Part shown: positions 32,829-41,249 of the stretch, in pieces
Position numbering within the stretch: the first letter of the stretch is position 1
How the letters are laid out: every line of letters begins with the position of its first letter
Origin: Reyranella sp. CPCC 100927
Lineage (GTDB): Bacteria > Pseudomonadota > Alphaproteobacteria > Reyranellales > Reyranellaceae
Assembly: GCF_007859315.1 (NCBI RefSeq)
Contig: NZ_VOHA01000026.1
Location: 31,902 to 95,901 of the forward strand
Direction: 5' to 3'
Length of the DNA stretch: 64,000 nucleotides
Notes under the pieces: generated by a model
What the model saw: the letters and a program-made list of their open reading frames with translations, nothing else
Told to the model about the DNA's origin: nothing
Database searches by the model: none
Program-made: the position numbers and the translations under genes

Positions 32829-33890
32829 ATGCCCCGACGTCGCACCGTCGCCTTCGTGCTCTTCGACCAGGCGCTGTCGCTGAACCTCAATGGTCCGGCC
32901 GAGGTGTTCAGCGTGGCCAACCACCTGCTGGGCGCCAACGGCGGCGGCTACGATCTCGTCTTCCTGTCGCAGAACGGCGGCCTGATCGGCACCAGTTGCG
33001 GCATCGTCATGCAGACGCAGGCGTTGCGCACGATGGCGCCGGCGCGGCTTGACACCGTGATCGTTGTCGGCGGCGCCGAGGCCAGGACCTTCACGCAGCG
33101 GTCGCCGCTGGCCGACTGGATCCGACGCGTCGCGCCGCGGACACGCCGCCTCTGCAGCGTGTGCAACGGCGCTTTCCTGCTGGCCGCGGCCGGGCTGCTC
33201 GACGGACGGCGCGCGGTGACGCACTGGTGCGAGGTCGACACGCTCAAGACGCAGTACCCCGAGGTGCGCGTCGAGCTCGACCCGATCTACCTGCGCGATG
33301 GCCGGATCTGGACCTCGGCCGGCATGACGGCGGGCATCGACCTGGCGCTGGCCCTGGTCGAAGAGGACCATGGCCGGCGACTGAGCCTCGACGTCGCCAA
33401 GGACCTGGTGGTGTTCCTGCGCCGCTCGGGCGGCCAGGCGCAGTTCAGCAGTGCGCTTGCCGCGCAGACGCGCCTGGGCGCGGCGCGATCGGACTCGCGG
33501 CTGGCCGAACTGCCGGCGTGGATCGTGGACAATCTGGCCGCCGATCTCAGCGTCGACAGCCTGGCCCGATCGGTCGGCATGACGCCACGCACCTTCGCGC
33601 GCAGCTTCGCGCAACGGCACGGCGGCACACCGGCCAGACTGGTGCAGGACCTGCGCCTCGAGGCGGCATGCCGGCATCTGGAGGACGGCGACAGCGCGAT
33701 CAAGCGCATCGCCGCGGTGTGCGGCTTCGGCGACGAGGAGCGCATGCGGCGCGCCTTCCAGCGAAGGCTGGGCGTGCCGCCGGCGGTGTACAGGGACCGG
33801 TTCGGACGGCGGGACGGCGCTTCCTCCCCGCCGTCCCGATCGCAGCGCGGCGCGACGCGGGGGCCCTACCCGTCCTTCACCCGTCCGTAG
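32829..33890 (+). CDS. AraC-type regulator with DJ-1/PfpI-like N-terminal domain (GlxA family)
   Basis: A 353-residue regulator. Residues 1-190 form a glutamine-amidotransferase-like sensor (VAFVLFDQALSLNLNGPAEVFSVANHLL ... VGGAEART ... RRLCSVCNGAFLLAAAGLLDGRRAVTHW, with Cys at the elbow position). Residues ~225-330 hold two AraC HTH motifs (LSVDSLARSVGMTPRTFARSFAQRHGGTPARLVQDLRLEAACRHLE and IKRIAAVCGFGDEERMRRAFQRRLGVPPAVYRDRF). The likely target is the divergent efflux gene. Its 3' end overlaps the convergent DUF1801-like gene by 25 bp. Confidence 0.92.
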   Translation: MPRRRTVAFVLFDQALSLNLNGPAEVFSVANHLLGANGGGYDLVFLSQNGGLIGTSCGIVMQTQALRTMAPARLDTVIVVGGAEARTFTQRSPLADWIRRVAPRTRRLCSVCNGAFLLAAAGLLDGRRAVTHWCEVDTLKTQYPEVRVELDPIYLRDGRIWTSAGMTAGIDLALALVEEDHGRRLSLDVAKDLVVFLRRSGGQAQFSSALAAQTRLGAARSDSRLAELPAWIVDNLAADLSVDSLARSVGMTPRTFARSFAQRHGGTPARLVQDLRLEAACRHLEDGDSAIKRIAAVCGFGDEERMRRAFQRRLGVPPAVYRDRFGRRDGASSPPSRSQRGATRGPYPSFTRP

Positions 33891-34342
33891 CGCAAGTCGA
33901 TGCGGTTCTGATCGAGATCGACGACCAGTGCGCGCAGCATGTCCGTGAAGGCATCACGATCGATGTCGGCGGTGCGCACGAACGTCATCGCACCGATCTT
34001 GCTGATGGACACCTTGCCCAGGCGATCGGCATAGGACGCCAGCAGCGGCGTGCCCTCGCGGCGGGCGGATAGGTAGAGACTGAGATAGTTCTTCTGCAGG
34101 GCCAGTCCGACGATGGGCCAGTCGATGGGCTGGGGCGATGACCGCACCGTGTAGGCGAAGCGGCCGTAGCCGATCATCGCCATTTTCATCCCCGGCTCGC
34201 CCGGAGGCGTGCCGGCGACGAACCATCGCTTCAGGGTCGGTGCCGCGTGCCGGATCATGCGATCGATGGCACGTAACTCCGCTTCGCGCGCCGGGTCGAA
34301 AGCGAAATACCCATCGATGCTCGATGCCGTAACCTTGAACAT
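33866..34342 (-). CDS. DUF1801-like protein
   Basis: A 158-residue protein with the YdhG/DUF1801 pattern: ELRAIDRMIRHAAPTLKRWFVAG, then MAMIGYGRFAYTV and NYLSLYLSARREGTPLLASYADRLGKVSISKIGAMTFVRTADID. Members are small cytoplasmic proteins of unknown function, one of them iron-related. ATG 34342 with GAGG upstream is chosen; frames extending to 34513 translate the palindromic repeat and are not believed. Confidence 0.75.
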   Translation of the reverse strand: MFKVTASSIDGYFAFDPAREAELRAIDRMIRHAAPTLKRWFVAGTPPGEPGMKMAMIGYGRFAYTVRSSPQPIDWPIVGLALQKNYLSLYLSARREGTPLLASYADRLGKVSISKIGAMTFVRTADIDRDAFTDMLRALVVDLDQNRIDLRYGRVKDG

Positions 34343-34384
34343 CGTACCCGTCCTCATCGGGAACAGCGCGATTGACCGATCGTA

Positions 34385-34470
34385 CCCCTCACCCTCCCGC
34401 CCTTCGGCAAGCTCAGGGCAGGCTGCTGCGCGCGGGCCCCTCCCTCTCCCCGCTCCCCCGGGGAGAGGGG
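34385..34470. repeat. Half of palindromic element family C at the end of the MocR gene
   Basis: CCTCACCCTCCCGCC ... GCGGGCCCCTCCCTCTCCCC ... GGGGAGAGGGG corresponds to the right arm of the family C elements at 27808 and 55194, with an extra CCCTTCGGCAAGCTCAGGGC hairpin. It overlaps the last ~19 codons of the MocR gene and provides its stop codon. Confidence 0.75.
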
Positions 34471-35897
34471 TGGATGGCGCGGTGCAGCTTGCGGACGACA
34501 CGCACGGCCGCATCAGCCGGCAGGTTGGTGAAGCTCAGCATCAGGCCCGGGCCGGTGTCGGCTTCCATCGCGAAACGCGACAGCGGTTCGGGCGCGAGGC
34601 CGGCGGCGTGGGCGCGGGTGACGGCGGCAGCATCGTCGTGTCCCGGCGGCAGGCGCGCGATCACGTGCATGCCGCCGGCGGCGGCCTCGACGGGCCACGC
34701 CGGCTTGGGCAGTGCCGCCAGCGCCTGCAGCAATGCCGCGCGGCGCTCGCCGTAGAGGCCGCGCATGCGCGCGACGTGGCGCGCGAAATGGCCTTCGGCC
34801 ATGAACGCGGTCGCGGTGATCTGATCGCCCAGCGACGGCTGCGGCTGCAGCAGGGCGGCCGTCCTGGCGAAGGGCTCGACCAGCGGCTCAGGCACCACGA
34901 GGTAGCCCAGCCGCAAGGCGGGAAACAGCACCTTGCTGAAGGTGCCGACATAGAGCACGCGGCCCGGCGCATCGATGCTCTTGAGCGCCGGCATCTTGGG
35001 GCCGCGATAGCGGAACTCGCTGTCGTAGTCGTCCTCGATGATCCAGGTGTCGTTGGCGCTGGCCCACGCCAGCAGGTCGGCGCGGCGTGCGGTGGTCAGG
35101 CTGGCGCCGAGCGGAAACTGGTTGGTGGGCGTCACCAGCACGAACCGCGCATCGGGTGCCCGCGTCATGCCGGCGGCGACATCGAGCCCGTCGGCATCGA
35201 CCGGCACCGGCACCAGCCGCCCGCCCGCCAGCGCCAACGCGTCGCGACCGAAGAAATAGCCAGGATCCTCGGTCCAGATGGCGTCGCCGGGCTTCAGCAG
35301 GATGCGGGCGATGAGGCCGAGCGCGCCCTGGAAACCCGCCGTGATGAACACCTGATCGACGCTGCAGACCACGCCGCGCGCGATCGCGAGGTAGCGTACC
35401 AGCTCGCGGCGCAGCGGCTCATGGCCCGACATGTCCTGGTACGTCATCTGCGCCGTCGACAGGCCGCGCGCCGTGCGCGCCGCCAACCGGGTCCACAGCT
35501 TGCGCGGAAAGGCATCGAAGGCCGGCACGCCCATCTGCAGCGGCCGCACCGTGGGTGACCAGATCAGGCTGGGCTGGATGACGGGCCGCTGCGCCGCGTC
35601 GCGCCGCCGCGCGGCCTGCAGGTGATCGGCCTGCAGGCGCGGCGCCACGATGGTGCCGGCGGCGGCATGACCCTCGATCAGGCCGTCGCCGGCCAGCACG
35701 TTGTAGGCCAGCTCGACGGTGGCGCGCGCCACGGCGAGCTGGCTGGCGAGGCTGCGCGACGACGGCAGCCGCGTGCCCGGCGCCAGTCGGTCATCCAGGA
35801 TGGCGGCGCGGATGCGGGCCTCGATCTGGCGGTAGATCGGCGCGGCATCGCCGCGGTCCAGCCGCATGCCGTGCAGCGCCGCCAGATCCCCGATCAT
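34413..35897 (-). CDS. MocR-type GntR regulator with aminotransferase domain (PdxR-like)
   Basis: A 494-residue fusion. The N-terminal GntR HTH reads APIYRQIEARIRAAILDDRLAPGTRLPSSRSLASQLAVARATVELAYNVLAGDGLIEG. The aminotransferase-like domain has ITAGFQGALGLIARILLKPGD, VLVTPTNQFPLGASLTTARR, IIEDDYDSEFRY and the PLP lysine in VGTFSKVLFPALRLGY. It is divergent from a carboxymuconolactone-decarboxylase-family gene at 35993, its probable target. The last ~19 residues (SPRGSGEREGPARSSLP) come from the repeat at 34385-34470, so the natural C-terminus was replaced. Confidence 0.9.
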   Translation of the reverse strand: MIGDLAALHGMRLDRGDAAPIYRQIEARIRAAILDDRLAPGTRLPSSRSLASQLAVARATVELAYNVLAGDGLIEGHAAAGTIVAPRLQADHLQAARRRDAAQRPVIQPSLIWSPTVRPLQMGVPAFDAFPRKLWTRLAARTARGLSTAQMTYQDMSGHEPLRRELVRYLAIARGVVCSVDQVFITAGFQGALGLIARILLKPGDAIWTEDPGYFFGRDALALAGGRLVPVPVDADGLDVAAGMTRAPDARFVLVTPTNQFPLGASLTTARRADLLAWASANDTWIIEDDYDSEFRYRGPKMPALKSIDAPGRVLYVGTFSKVLFPALRLGYLVVPEPLVEPFARTAALLQPQPSLGDQITATAFMAEGHFARHVARMRGLYGERRAALLQALAALPKPAWPVEAAAGGMHVIARLPPGHDDAAAVTRAHAAGLAPEPLSRFAMEADTGPGLMLSFTNLPADAAVRVVRKLHRAIHPSPRGSGEREGPARSSLP

Positions 35898-35992
35898 GGC
35901 CTGCCCGTTCGCTCCGGTCTTGGCTCTGTTGCCGCCGGCCACCAGCACATACCTCCTGGCTCGCACACACTGCAAACCCGACGGAGGCTACG

Positions 35993-36460
35993 ATGAAGGC
36001 AAGACTCGAACCATACAAGGCAGCGCCGGAGACGATGAAAGCCATCAAGGGGCTCGCCACGCAGATCAACAAGAGCCTGGAGCCGTCACTGGTCGAGCTG
36101 GTGAAGATCCGCGCCTCGCAGATCAACGGCTGCGCTTATTGCGTTCATCTGCACAGTCGCGATGCGCGCGCCAAGGGCGAGAGCGAGGATCGCGTGCAGC
36201 TGGTGGTGACGTGGCAGGAATCGCCGCTGTACACTGACCGCGAGCGCGCGGCGTTGGCCTGGACCGAGGCGCTGACCCTGCTCGCCCAGACGCGGGCGCC
36301 CGACGACGTCTATGACGCGGTGCGCCGGCACTTCACCGAGGAGGAGATCGTCAACCTCACGGCGTTGATCGGCACCATCAACCTGCTGAACCGCTTCGGC
36401 GTCGGCTTCCGCATGGTCCACCCGGTCCAGGTGAAAGCGGCCGCCGCGGCAGCCGAATAG
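35993..36460 (+). CDS. Carboxymuconolactone decarboxylase family / AhpD-like protein
   Basis: A 155-residue CMD-domain protein with the redox pair and proton relay of alkylhydroperoxidase AhpD: LVKIRASQINGCAYCVHLHSRDARAKGE (CxxC and downstream His). The second helix-rich half, YTDRERAALAWTEALTLLAQTRAPDDVYDAVRRHFTEEEIVNLTALIGTINLLNRFGVGFR, is typical. Likely a peroxide- or thiol-linked antioxidant enzyme. GGAGG precedes the ATG. Divergent from the MocR regulator and followed 13 bp later by a cupin. Confidence 0.88.
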   Translation: MKARLEPYKAAPETMKAIKGLATQINKSLEPSLVELVKIRASQINGCAYCVHLHSRDARAKGESEDRVQLVVTWQESPLYTDRERAALAWTEALTLLAQTRAPDDVYDAVRRHFTEEEIVNLTALIGTINLLNRFGVGFRMVHPVQVKAAAAAAE

Positions 36461-36473
36461 GAGGACCTGAACC

Positions 36474-36893
36474 ATGGCGACATCACGCATCCTGGCGGCG
36501 GCCGCGGCCGGCGCGCTCCTCCTGGCCGGCGGCTACGCGCTGGGCCAGGCCAAGACCGGCGGCGATACGGTGAAGCCGATCTTCGGCCAGAAGCTCAAGA
36601 CCATGCCCGGCAAGAGCATGACGGCCATCACGGTCGACTATGCGCCGGGCGGCGCCTCGGGCAGCCATCGCCACGCCGACTCGGCCGAGATCTTCGCCTA
36701 TGTGGTCGAAGGCTCGGTGCGCTCCAAGGTCAACGACGGGCCGGAGACCGTCTATACCGCCGGCCAGTTCTGGTACGAGCCGCCGGGCGCCCACCACAGC
36801 GTCAGCGCCAACGCCAGCACCACCAAGCCGGCGCGCATCCTGGCCGTAATCGTGGCCAACGACGGCGCCACGCTCACGACCTTCGACAAGTAG
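36474..36893 (+). CDS. Exported cupin-domain protein
   Basis: A 139-residue protein: signal peptide MATSRILAAAAAGALLLAGGYALGQA, then a single cupin with motif 1 SGSHRHADSAEIFAYVVEGSVRSKV (two His and a Glu for metal) and motif 2 FWYEPPGAHHSVSAN. Small periplasmic cupins often work beside CMD-type proteins in peroxide or organic-acid stress. It shares the operon with the CMD gene. Confidence 0.87.
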   Translation: MATSRILAAAAAGALLLAGGYALGQAKTGGDTVKPIFGQKLKTMPGKSMTAITVDYAPGGASGSHRHADSAEIFAYVVEGSVRSKVNDGPETVYTAGQFWYEPPGAHHSVSANASTTKPARILAVIVANDGATLTTFDK

Positions 36894-36999
36894 GTGCCCC
36901 GAGGGGCCATGCCCTGCGGCTATGGCCCCTCAAACTTTTTGCATTGCTGCGCGAGTGCCGGTGCGGGATGGATACCGGTGCATCTACCGGGGGGCAGCA

Positions 37000-37368
37000 A
37001 TGATGCGAAACGTTGTGCGGGTGCTGGGGCCGGCGGCGGTTCTGGCCATTCTGTCGGGGCCGGCGCTGGCGCAGGACATCAGCTGGGCGGCCGGCACCTG
37101 GAAGGGCCGGCTCGAAAGTTTTCGCGGGCAAGATCCCGAGCGGGTGATGATCATCGACATTGCCGGCGGCAAGCCGACGTGCCGCTGGGGCGAGGGCTAT
37201 CGGGCGAGCCCCGCGCCAGCCAGCTGCACCGTGACCGCCAACGAGATCAAGCTCACGACCGGTGCCAAGAATCCGGTCGAACTGCGCCGCGACGGCAAGG
37301 GCCTCGCCGGCACGTGGACCGGCGTCGGATCGGGTCGATCCTTCCGCGTGACGATGACGAAGGAGTAG
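37000..37368 (+). CDS. Exported hypothetical protein
   Basis: A 122-residue protein with a clear signal peptide, MMRNVVRVLGPAAVLAILSGPALAQ, and a mature part rich in beta-strand-like segments (ISWAAGTWKGRLESFRGQDPERVMIIDIAGGKPTCRWGEG ... CTVTANEIKLTTGAKNPVELRRDGKGLAGTWTG). Two cysteines could form a disulfide. Lipocalin-like small periplasmic proteins look similar but no family is certain. ATG 37000 follows a GGGGGG stretch. Confidence 0.65.
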   Translation: MMRNVVRVLGPAAVLAILSGPALAQDISWAAGTWKGRLESFRGQDPERVMIIDIAGGKPTCRWGEGYRASPAPASCTVTANEIKLTTGAKNPVELRRDGKGLAGTWTGVGSGRSFRVTMTKE

Positions 37369-37401
37369 CGCCGGCCGCGGCAGCAAAGGCAGAACGGCTT
37401 C

Positions 37402-37499
37402 ACCACAGAGTCACAGAGGCGCACAGAGGGAAGAGATGGCGCCGAAGGCGCGCTGGTAATCTTCTCTGTGTTCCTCCGCGTCCTCTGTACCTCTGTGGT
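37402..37499. repeat. Dispersed palindromic repeat (ACCACAGAG type)
   Basis: ACCACAGAGTCACAGAGGCG pairs with CCTCTGTACCTCTGTGGT in a 98-bp imperfect inverted repeat. The remainder of the 230-bp gap to the fasciclin gene holds nothing recognised. Confidence 0.75.
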
Positions 37500-37600
37500 T
37501 GATCTTTCCGGCAGAACGCACGCGCACCATCGCGTGCGATCCGTGCGCTGCGGGGTCCCTCGCTTCGTTCAGGACCTTGCGGTGCGTCGATCAAGCGCCC

Positions 37601-38173
37601 TTATGGCAGCAGCACCTTGTCGACGACGTGGATCACGCCGTTCTTCTGGAAGACGTCGGCCTGCGTGACGGTCGACATGCCGCCCTTGGCATCGGTCAGC
37701 ACGACCTTGCCGCCCTGGACACTGGCCGTCAGCGTATCGCCGGCGACGGTCTTGATGGTGTGCTTGCCGCCATCCTTGGTGATCATGCCCATCAGCGCCG
37801 CGGCATCCACCTTCGCCGCCACGACGTGATAGGTCAGGATCTTGGTGAGCTGGGCCTTGTTCTCCGGCTTGAGCAAGGTGTCGACGGTGCCCGGCGGCAG
37901 GGCCGCAAACGCCGCGTTGACCGGCGCGAAGACCGTGAACGGGCCGGGCCCCTTGAGCGTCTCGACCAGGCCCGCCGCCTTGACGGCAGCAACCAGCGTG
38001 GTGTGATCCTTCGAGTTCACGGCGTTGTCGATGATGTCCTTCGACGGATACATCGCCGCGCCACCCACCATCACCGTCTTCTCCTGCGCCACCGCGCCCG
38101 AGGGAACGATGGCGGTACAGGCCAGCGCGACGGCGAGCGCCGTGGACGCCAGAAATGCGTTCTTGATCAACAT
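37601..38173 (-). CDS. Exported fasciclin-domain protein
   Basis: A 190-residue protein with a signal peptide (MLIKNAFLASTALAVALACTAIVPSGAVAQ) and one fasciclin (FAS1) domain: HTTLVAAVKAAGLVETLKGPGPFTVFAPVNAAFAALPPGTVDTLLKPENKAQLTKILTYHVV is the H1-FAS core and NGVIHVVDKVLLP the H2 end. FAS1 proteins mediate adhesion or cell-surface contact. AGGAG precedes ATG 38173. Single-gene unit. Confidence 0.92.
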   Translation of the reverse strand: MLIKNAFLASTALAVALACTAIVPSGAVAQEKTVMVGGAAMYPSKDIIDNAVNSKDHTTLVAAVKAAGLVETLKGPGPFTVFAPVNAAFAALPPGTVDTLLKPENKAQLTKILTYHVVAAKVDAAALMGMITKDGGKHTIKTVAGDTLTASVQGGKVVLTDAKGGMSTVTQADVFQKNGVIHVVDKVLLP

Positions 38174-38327
38174 CAATGATGACTCCTCGATTGTGCGGCA
38201 CCGGCGCAGCCGTTCGCGCCGTGCAGTCCCGAATACGGGTGCCCGCACCCATCGGATGACGCCACGGGCGCACAAGATCGTGATCAGCTTGGAGATCCGC
38301 GGATAACATCCGTGTTAGAGTCACCGC

Positions 38328-38797
38328 ATGGTGGTGACCATACAGGATGACGATGAGCGCGCGCCTCAGCGCTTCAGCGTCCATTACTCGTCATTCATCC
38401 AACCATCGATCCGGCACAGATCGACACAGCCCTGAAGCTGGAGGGTCGCTCGCGACAACGCGCAGGAGATCCCCGCAAGACTCCGAACGGAACTCCTTTG
38501 CCCGGGACCTATCGAGATTCACGCTGGCGCCACGCTTGGGACTACCAGACGACGGGCCAGCACTTCGTCAACCAGATCGAGACACTGATCGACGGCCTGG
38601 AATCTCACAAAGTGTTTCTTGAGCATTTGCGATCCACCGGCGGGCAGATCCACGTCATTGTGCAATTCCTGGGTGACAAGGGATACTTCGGTGACAGCCT
38701 GCCGCACCACATGCTGGCACGGCTGGTTGAGCTTGGCGTCGATCTCGACATCGAATGCTACACTGTCCCGCAGACATCGATGACGACCTCCGGCTGA
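38328..38797 (+). pseudogene. DUF4279 protein gene, frameshifted
   Basis: From ATG 38328 the frame reads MVVTIQDDDERAPQRFSVHYSSFI and soon meets a stop, while the next frame continues HPTIDPAQIDTALKLEG then QRAGDPRKTPNGTPLPGTYRDSRW and on to TAG/TGA at 38797. Joined by one -1 shift near 38397 (TCATTCATCC) they give an uninterrupted DUF4279-like protein of about 156 residues (FSVxY..HPxxDPxxI ... AGDPRxTPxGxPLPGTY ... ). Either a recent frameshift, a sequencing error, or a slip site. The C-terminal part alone (38498-38797) has no sensible start. Confidence 0.65.
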
Positions 38798-38817
38798 TAC
38801 AACTTCACCGGCCGTAC

Positions 38818-39525
38818 TCAACGGCCCGACCATTCCGGCGGGCGCGTTGCGTTCATGTACTGCAACAGCGGATTGAAGGCGGTCTTCACGCGCGCCAGCT
38901 TGATGGCAAAGTGCTTGTTCTGGCGACAGAAGGCCTCGATCATCTCGAAGTGCTCGTCGTGGTACTCGCGCGAGAAGACGGCGAGATCACCGGTCACCTC
39001 GGCATCGTCGTGAATGTAGTCGAGCCGCGGGCGGCGGTTGATCTCGACCGAAAAGATGTTCGCGACCATGTTGGCGAGTTCCTCCTCGTCCTCCTCGCCC
39101 ACCTTCATCCAGTTGCCCGACACCGCGCGCACGATATGGGTGAGCTCATGGACCAGCAGTTCGTGCGGCAGCTTGGCGACCGGGTAGGTCCCCCGAGGAC
39201 CCCGGCAGCCGCCACCGACGAAAGGCGTGAACGATACGGTGCCGGTGAACAGGCCCCAGTCGCGCTTCGCCCAGGCATTGCAGGGCCCGCCCTGGCCGTC
39301 ATAGGGGAAGATCAGCACCGGCTTGTTGTGAAAACGGATCATGGTGATCACGGCGTTGCCGGTGCGGGTCGCGCCCTCGAGGGCGCGCAGGATGCCGAGC
39401 ACCGACGCGATGTATTGCCGGGCCTTGCGCTCATTCTTGATGCCGTCCGCCCGCACGACGATGGGACCCAGCCGCGCCTGGATGTCGGACGCCGCCTCGA
39501 ACCAGTGCTCGCGCAGGAAGATCAT
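38818..39525 (-). CDS. Putative HExxH zincin, no signal peptide
   Basis: A 235-residue protein of unknown family with LPHELLVHELTHIVRAVSGNW (HELTH) followed by EEDEEELANMVANIFSVEINRR, the gluzincin-like glutamate region. The N-terminal MIFLREHWFEAASDIQARLGPIVVRADG is amphipathic rather than a signal peptide. ATG 39525 is preferred; a GTG at 39552 is also open. The HExTH ... E(x)xxAxxxA layout is shared with 25052-25678, and a perfect ACTCCCA-TT-TGGGAGT dyad lies 87 bp upstream. A domesticated or effector-like protease is a reasonable guess only. Confidence 0.65.
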   Translation of the reverse strand: MIFLREHWFEAASDIQARLGPIVVRADGIKNERKARQYIASVLGILRALEGATRTGNAVITMIRFHNKPVLIFPYDGQGGPCNAWAKRDWGLFTGTVSFTPFVGGGCRGPRGTYPVAKLPHELLVHELTHIVRAVSGNWMKVGEEDEEELANMVANIFSVEINRRPRLDYIHDDAEVTGDLAVFSREYHDEHFEMIEAFCRQNKHFAIKLARVKTAFNPLLQYMNATRPPEWSGR

Positions 39526-39611
39526 GGCGTGCCCCCACCGCGCGACGGCCACTGCGCGCAGATTGACGCTCGATGACGCCGCAAGGGTGCGCGCGTGACC
39601 TGGCCCGCGAT

Positions 39612-39627
39612 ACTCCCATTTGGGAGT
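39612..39627. promoter_or_regulatory. ACTCCCATTTGGGAGT dyad upstream of the zincin gene
   Basis: Perfect 7-bp dyad ACTCCCA-TT-TGGGAGT preceded by CGCGAT, matching CGCGATACTGCCATTTGG at 25774 upstream of the other zincin. The 16-bp dyad with CCC/GGG arms is of the size bound by LuxR-type dimers, but the regulator is unknown. Confidence 0.55.
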
Positions 39628-39675
39628 GGTGCGTTAGCCAGCCCGGAACAACACCAGCCTCCAGGCGCCCGGTCC

Positions 39676-39780
39676 TCCCGGGAGCGCGGGCGTCTCGCCC
39701 GCATTCTCCGGCGAACGCCTTACTGTCGCTGTGCGCACGGCGTCAGGACATGAGCGGGCGGGACGCCCGCGCTCCCAGGA
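39676..39780. repeat. Dispersed palindromic repeat, family D
   Basis: Left CCCGGGAGCGCGGGCGTCTC with right GGGACGCCCGCGCTCCCAGG, an imperfect inverted repeat with CGGGCG hairpins. Relatives at 46475-46532 and 60788-60863. It lies between the divergent zincin and MFS genes. Confidence 0.8.
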
Positions 39781-39890
39781 AGCCAGTTGCGGAGCTGGCA
39801 TGCCGATTGAGCGTTGGATAATGCGGCCCAACCCGCCACTATCGCGACATGCCGCAGCAGCCGGGACGGGCTGCGCGGCCGGGAGCGACC

Positions 39891-41114
39891 ATGAAAGTCT
39901 CGTACGGCTGGGTGATCGTCGGTGTCGGCATGGTGGTGAGCTGCATCGGTTTCGGCGCGATGTTCTCGCTCGCGGTCTTCCTGAATCCGATCACCGAGGC
40001 GACCGGCTGGTCGCGCAGCGGCACCTCGGCGGCGGCGACACTGAATTTCCTGTGCATGGGCGTGGCGTCGTTCGGCTGGGGTGCGCTGTCGGACCGCTAC
40101 GGCGCGCGCACCGTGGTGCTGCTGGGCGGCACGCTGCTGGCGATCGGCCTGGCGCTGGCCAGCCAGACCACGTCGCTGCTCGCCTTCCAGGTGCTGTTCG
40201 GCATGCTGGTGGGCGCGGCGGCCGGCGCCTTCTTCGCGCCGATGACGGCGCTGGCCATGGCCTGGATCGAGCACCGCCGCAATCTTGCGGCGGCACTGGT
40301 ATCGGCCGGCATGGGCATGGGGTCGATGACCGTGGCGCCGCTGGCGCGCTGGATCATCACCAACCACGACTGGCGGCTGGCCATGCTGGTGCTGGCCGTC
40401 GTCGTCGCGGCGGTGATCCTGCCCGCCGCGTTCCTGCTGCGGCCGGCGCCGAGCGCGCCGGGTGTCAACGGCGCATCCGGCGCCGCTTCAGACGACCCCG
40501 GCATGACCGTGGCGCAGGCCCTGCGCACGCCGCAGTTCGCCATCATCGCGCTCACCTTCTTCGCTTGCTGCGCCACGCACTCCGGCCCGATCTTCCACAT
40601 GGTGAGCTATGCCATGAGCTGCGGCGTGTCGGCGATGGCGGCCACCACGGTGCTGAGCACGGCGGGACTGGCGGGCCTCGCCGGCCGCCTCGGCGGCGGG
40701 CTGATCGCCGACCGCATCGGCGCCAAGCCCACCATCGTGATCGGCCTGGCGCTGCAGGCGGTCGCGGTGTCGCTCTATCTCGTGGTCTCCGAGCTGGGTG
40801 CCTTCTATGCGCTGTCGCTGCTGTTCGGCATCGCCTATGGCAGCGTCATGCCGCTCTACGCCGTGCTGGTGCGCACCTATTTCGGCGCCCGCATCATGGG
40901 CACGGTGTTCGGCGCGGTCTCCATGATCTCGGCCATGGGCATGGCGCTGGGCCCGTGGGCCGGCGGCTGGGTGTTCGATACGTTCGCCGGCTACAACTGG
41001 CTCTACATCGGCTCCCTGATCTTCGGTCTCTGTGCCGTGGCCATCGCGCTGACGTTCAAGCCGCCAGCGACTGCCGCGGCGCGGCCGGGTCAGCCGGTGC
41101 CACAGGCGTCCTGA
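39891..41114 (+). CDS. MFS transporter (oxalate/formate antiporter-like, OFA family)
   Basis: A 407-residue, 12-helix transporter: SYGWVIVGVGMVVSCIGFGAMFSLAVFLNPITEATGWSRSGTSAAATL is typical of monocarboxylate/OFA porters, with the loop GALSDRYGARTVVLLGG and the second-half counterpart GGGLIADRIGAKPTIVIG. ATG 39891 has GGGAG upstream; the frame to 39849 adds a proline/arginine leader without a ribosome site. Substrate, probably a carboxylate, cannot be named. Confidence 0.88.
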   Translation: MKVSYGWVIVGVGMVVSCIGFGAMFSLAVFLNPITEATGWSRSGTSAAATLNFLCMGVASFGWGALSDRYGARTVVLLGGTLLAIGLALASQTTSLLAFQVLFGMLVGAAAGAFFAPMTALAMAWIEHRRNLAAALVSAGMGMGSMTVAPLARWIITNHDWRLAMLVLAVVVAAVILPAAFLLRPAPSAPGVNGASGAASDDPGMTVAQALRTPQFAIIALTFFACCATHSGPIFHMVSYAMSCGVSAMAATTVLSTAGLAGLAGRLGGGLIADRIGAKPTIVIGLALQAVAVSLYLVVSELGAFYALSLLFGIAYGSVMPLYAVLVRTYFGARIMGTVFGAVSMISAMGMALGPWAGGWVFDTFAGYNWLYIGSLIFGLCAVAIALTFKPPATAAARPGQPVPQAS

Positions 41115-41249
41115 CGAGGACGTTCGCGACCACCACAAGGATTCGGTGGCAAAAAAAGATTCCGCCACCGTCGTCTTCGGGCGACCTGGATCGTCTCGGT
41201 GTCATGCGGTGACCGCTGCGCGCGGCACCCTGAACCGAGGAGAACGATC

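Noticed and set aside
31242..33677. Minus-strand 811-codon frame across MFS and AraC genes
   Set aside because: Runs in a wrong frame through both recognised genes and translates repeats; no family signal.
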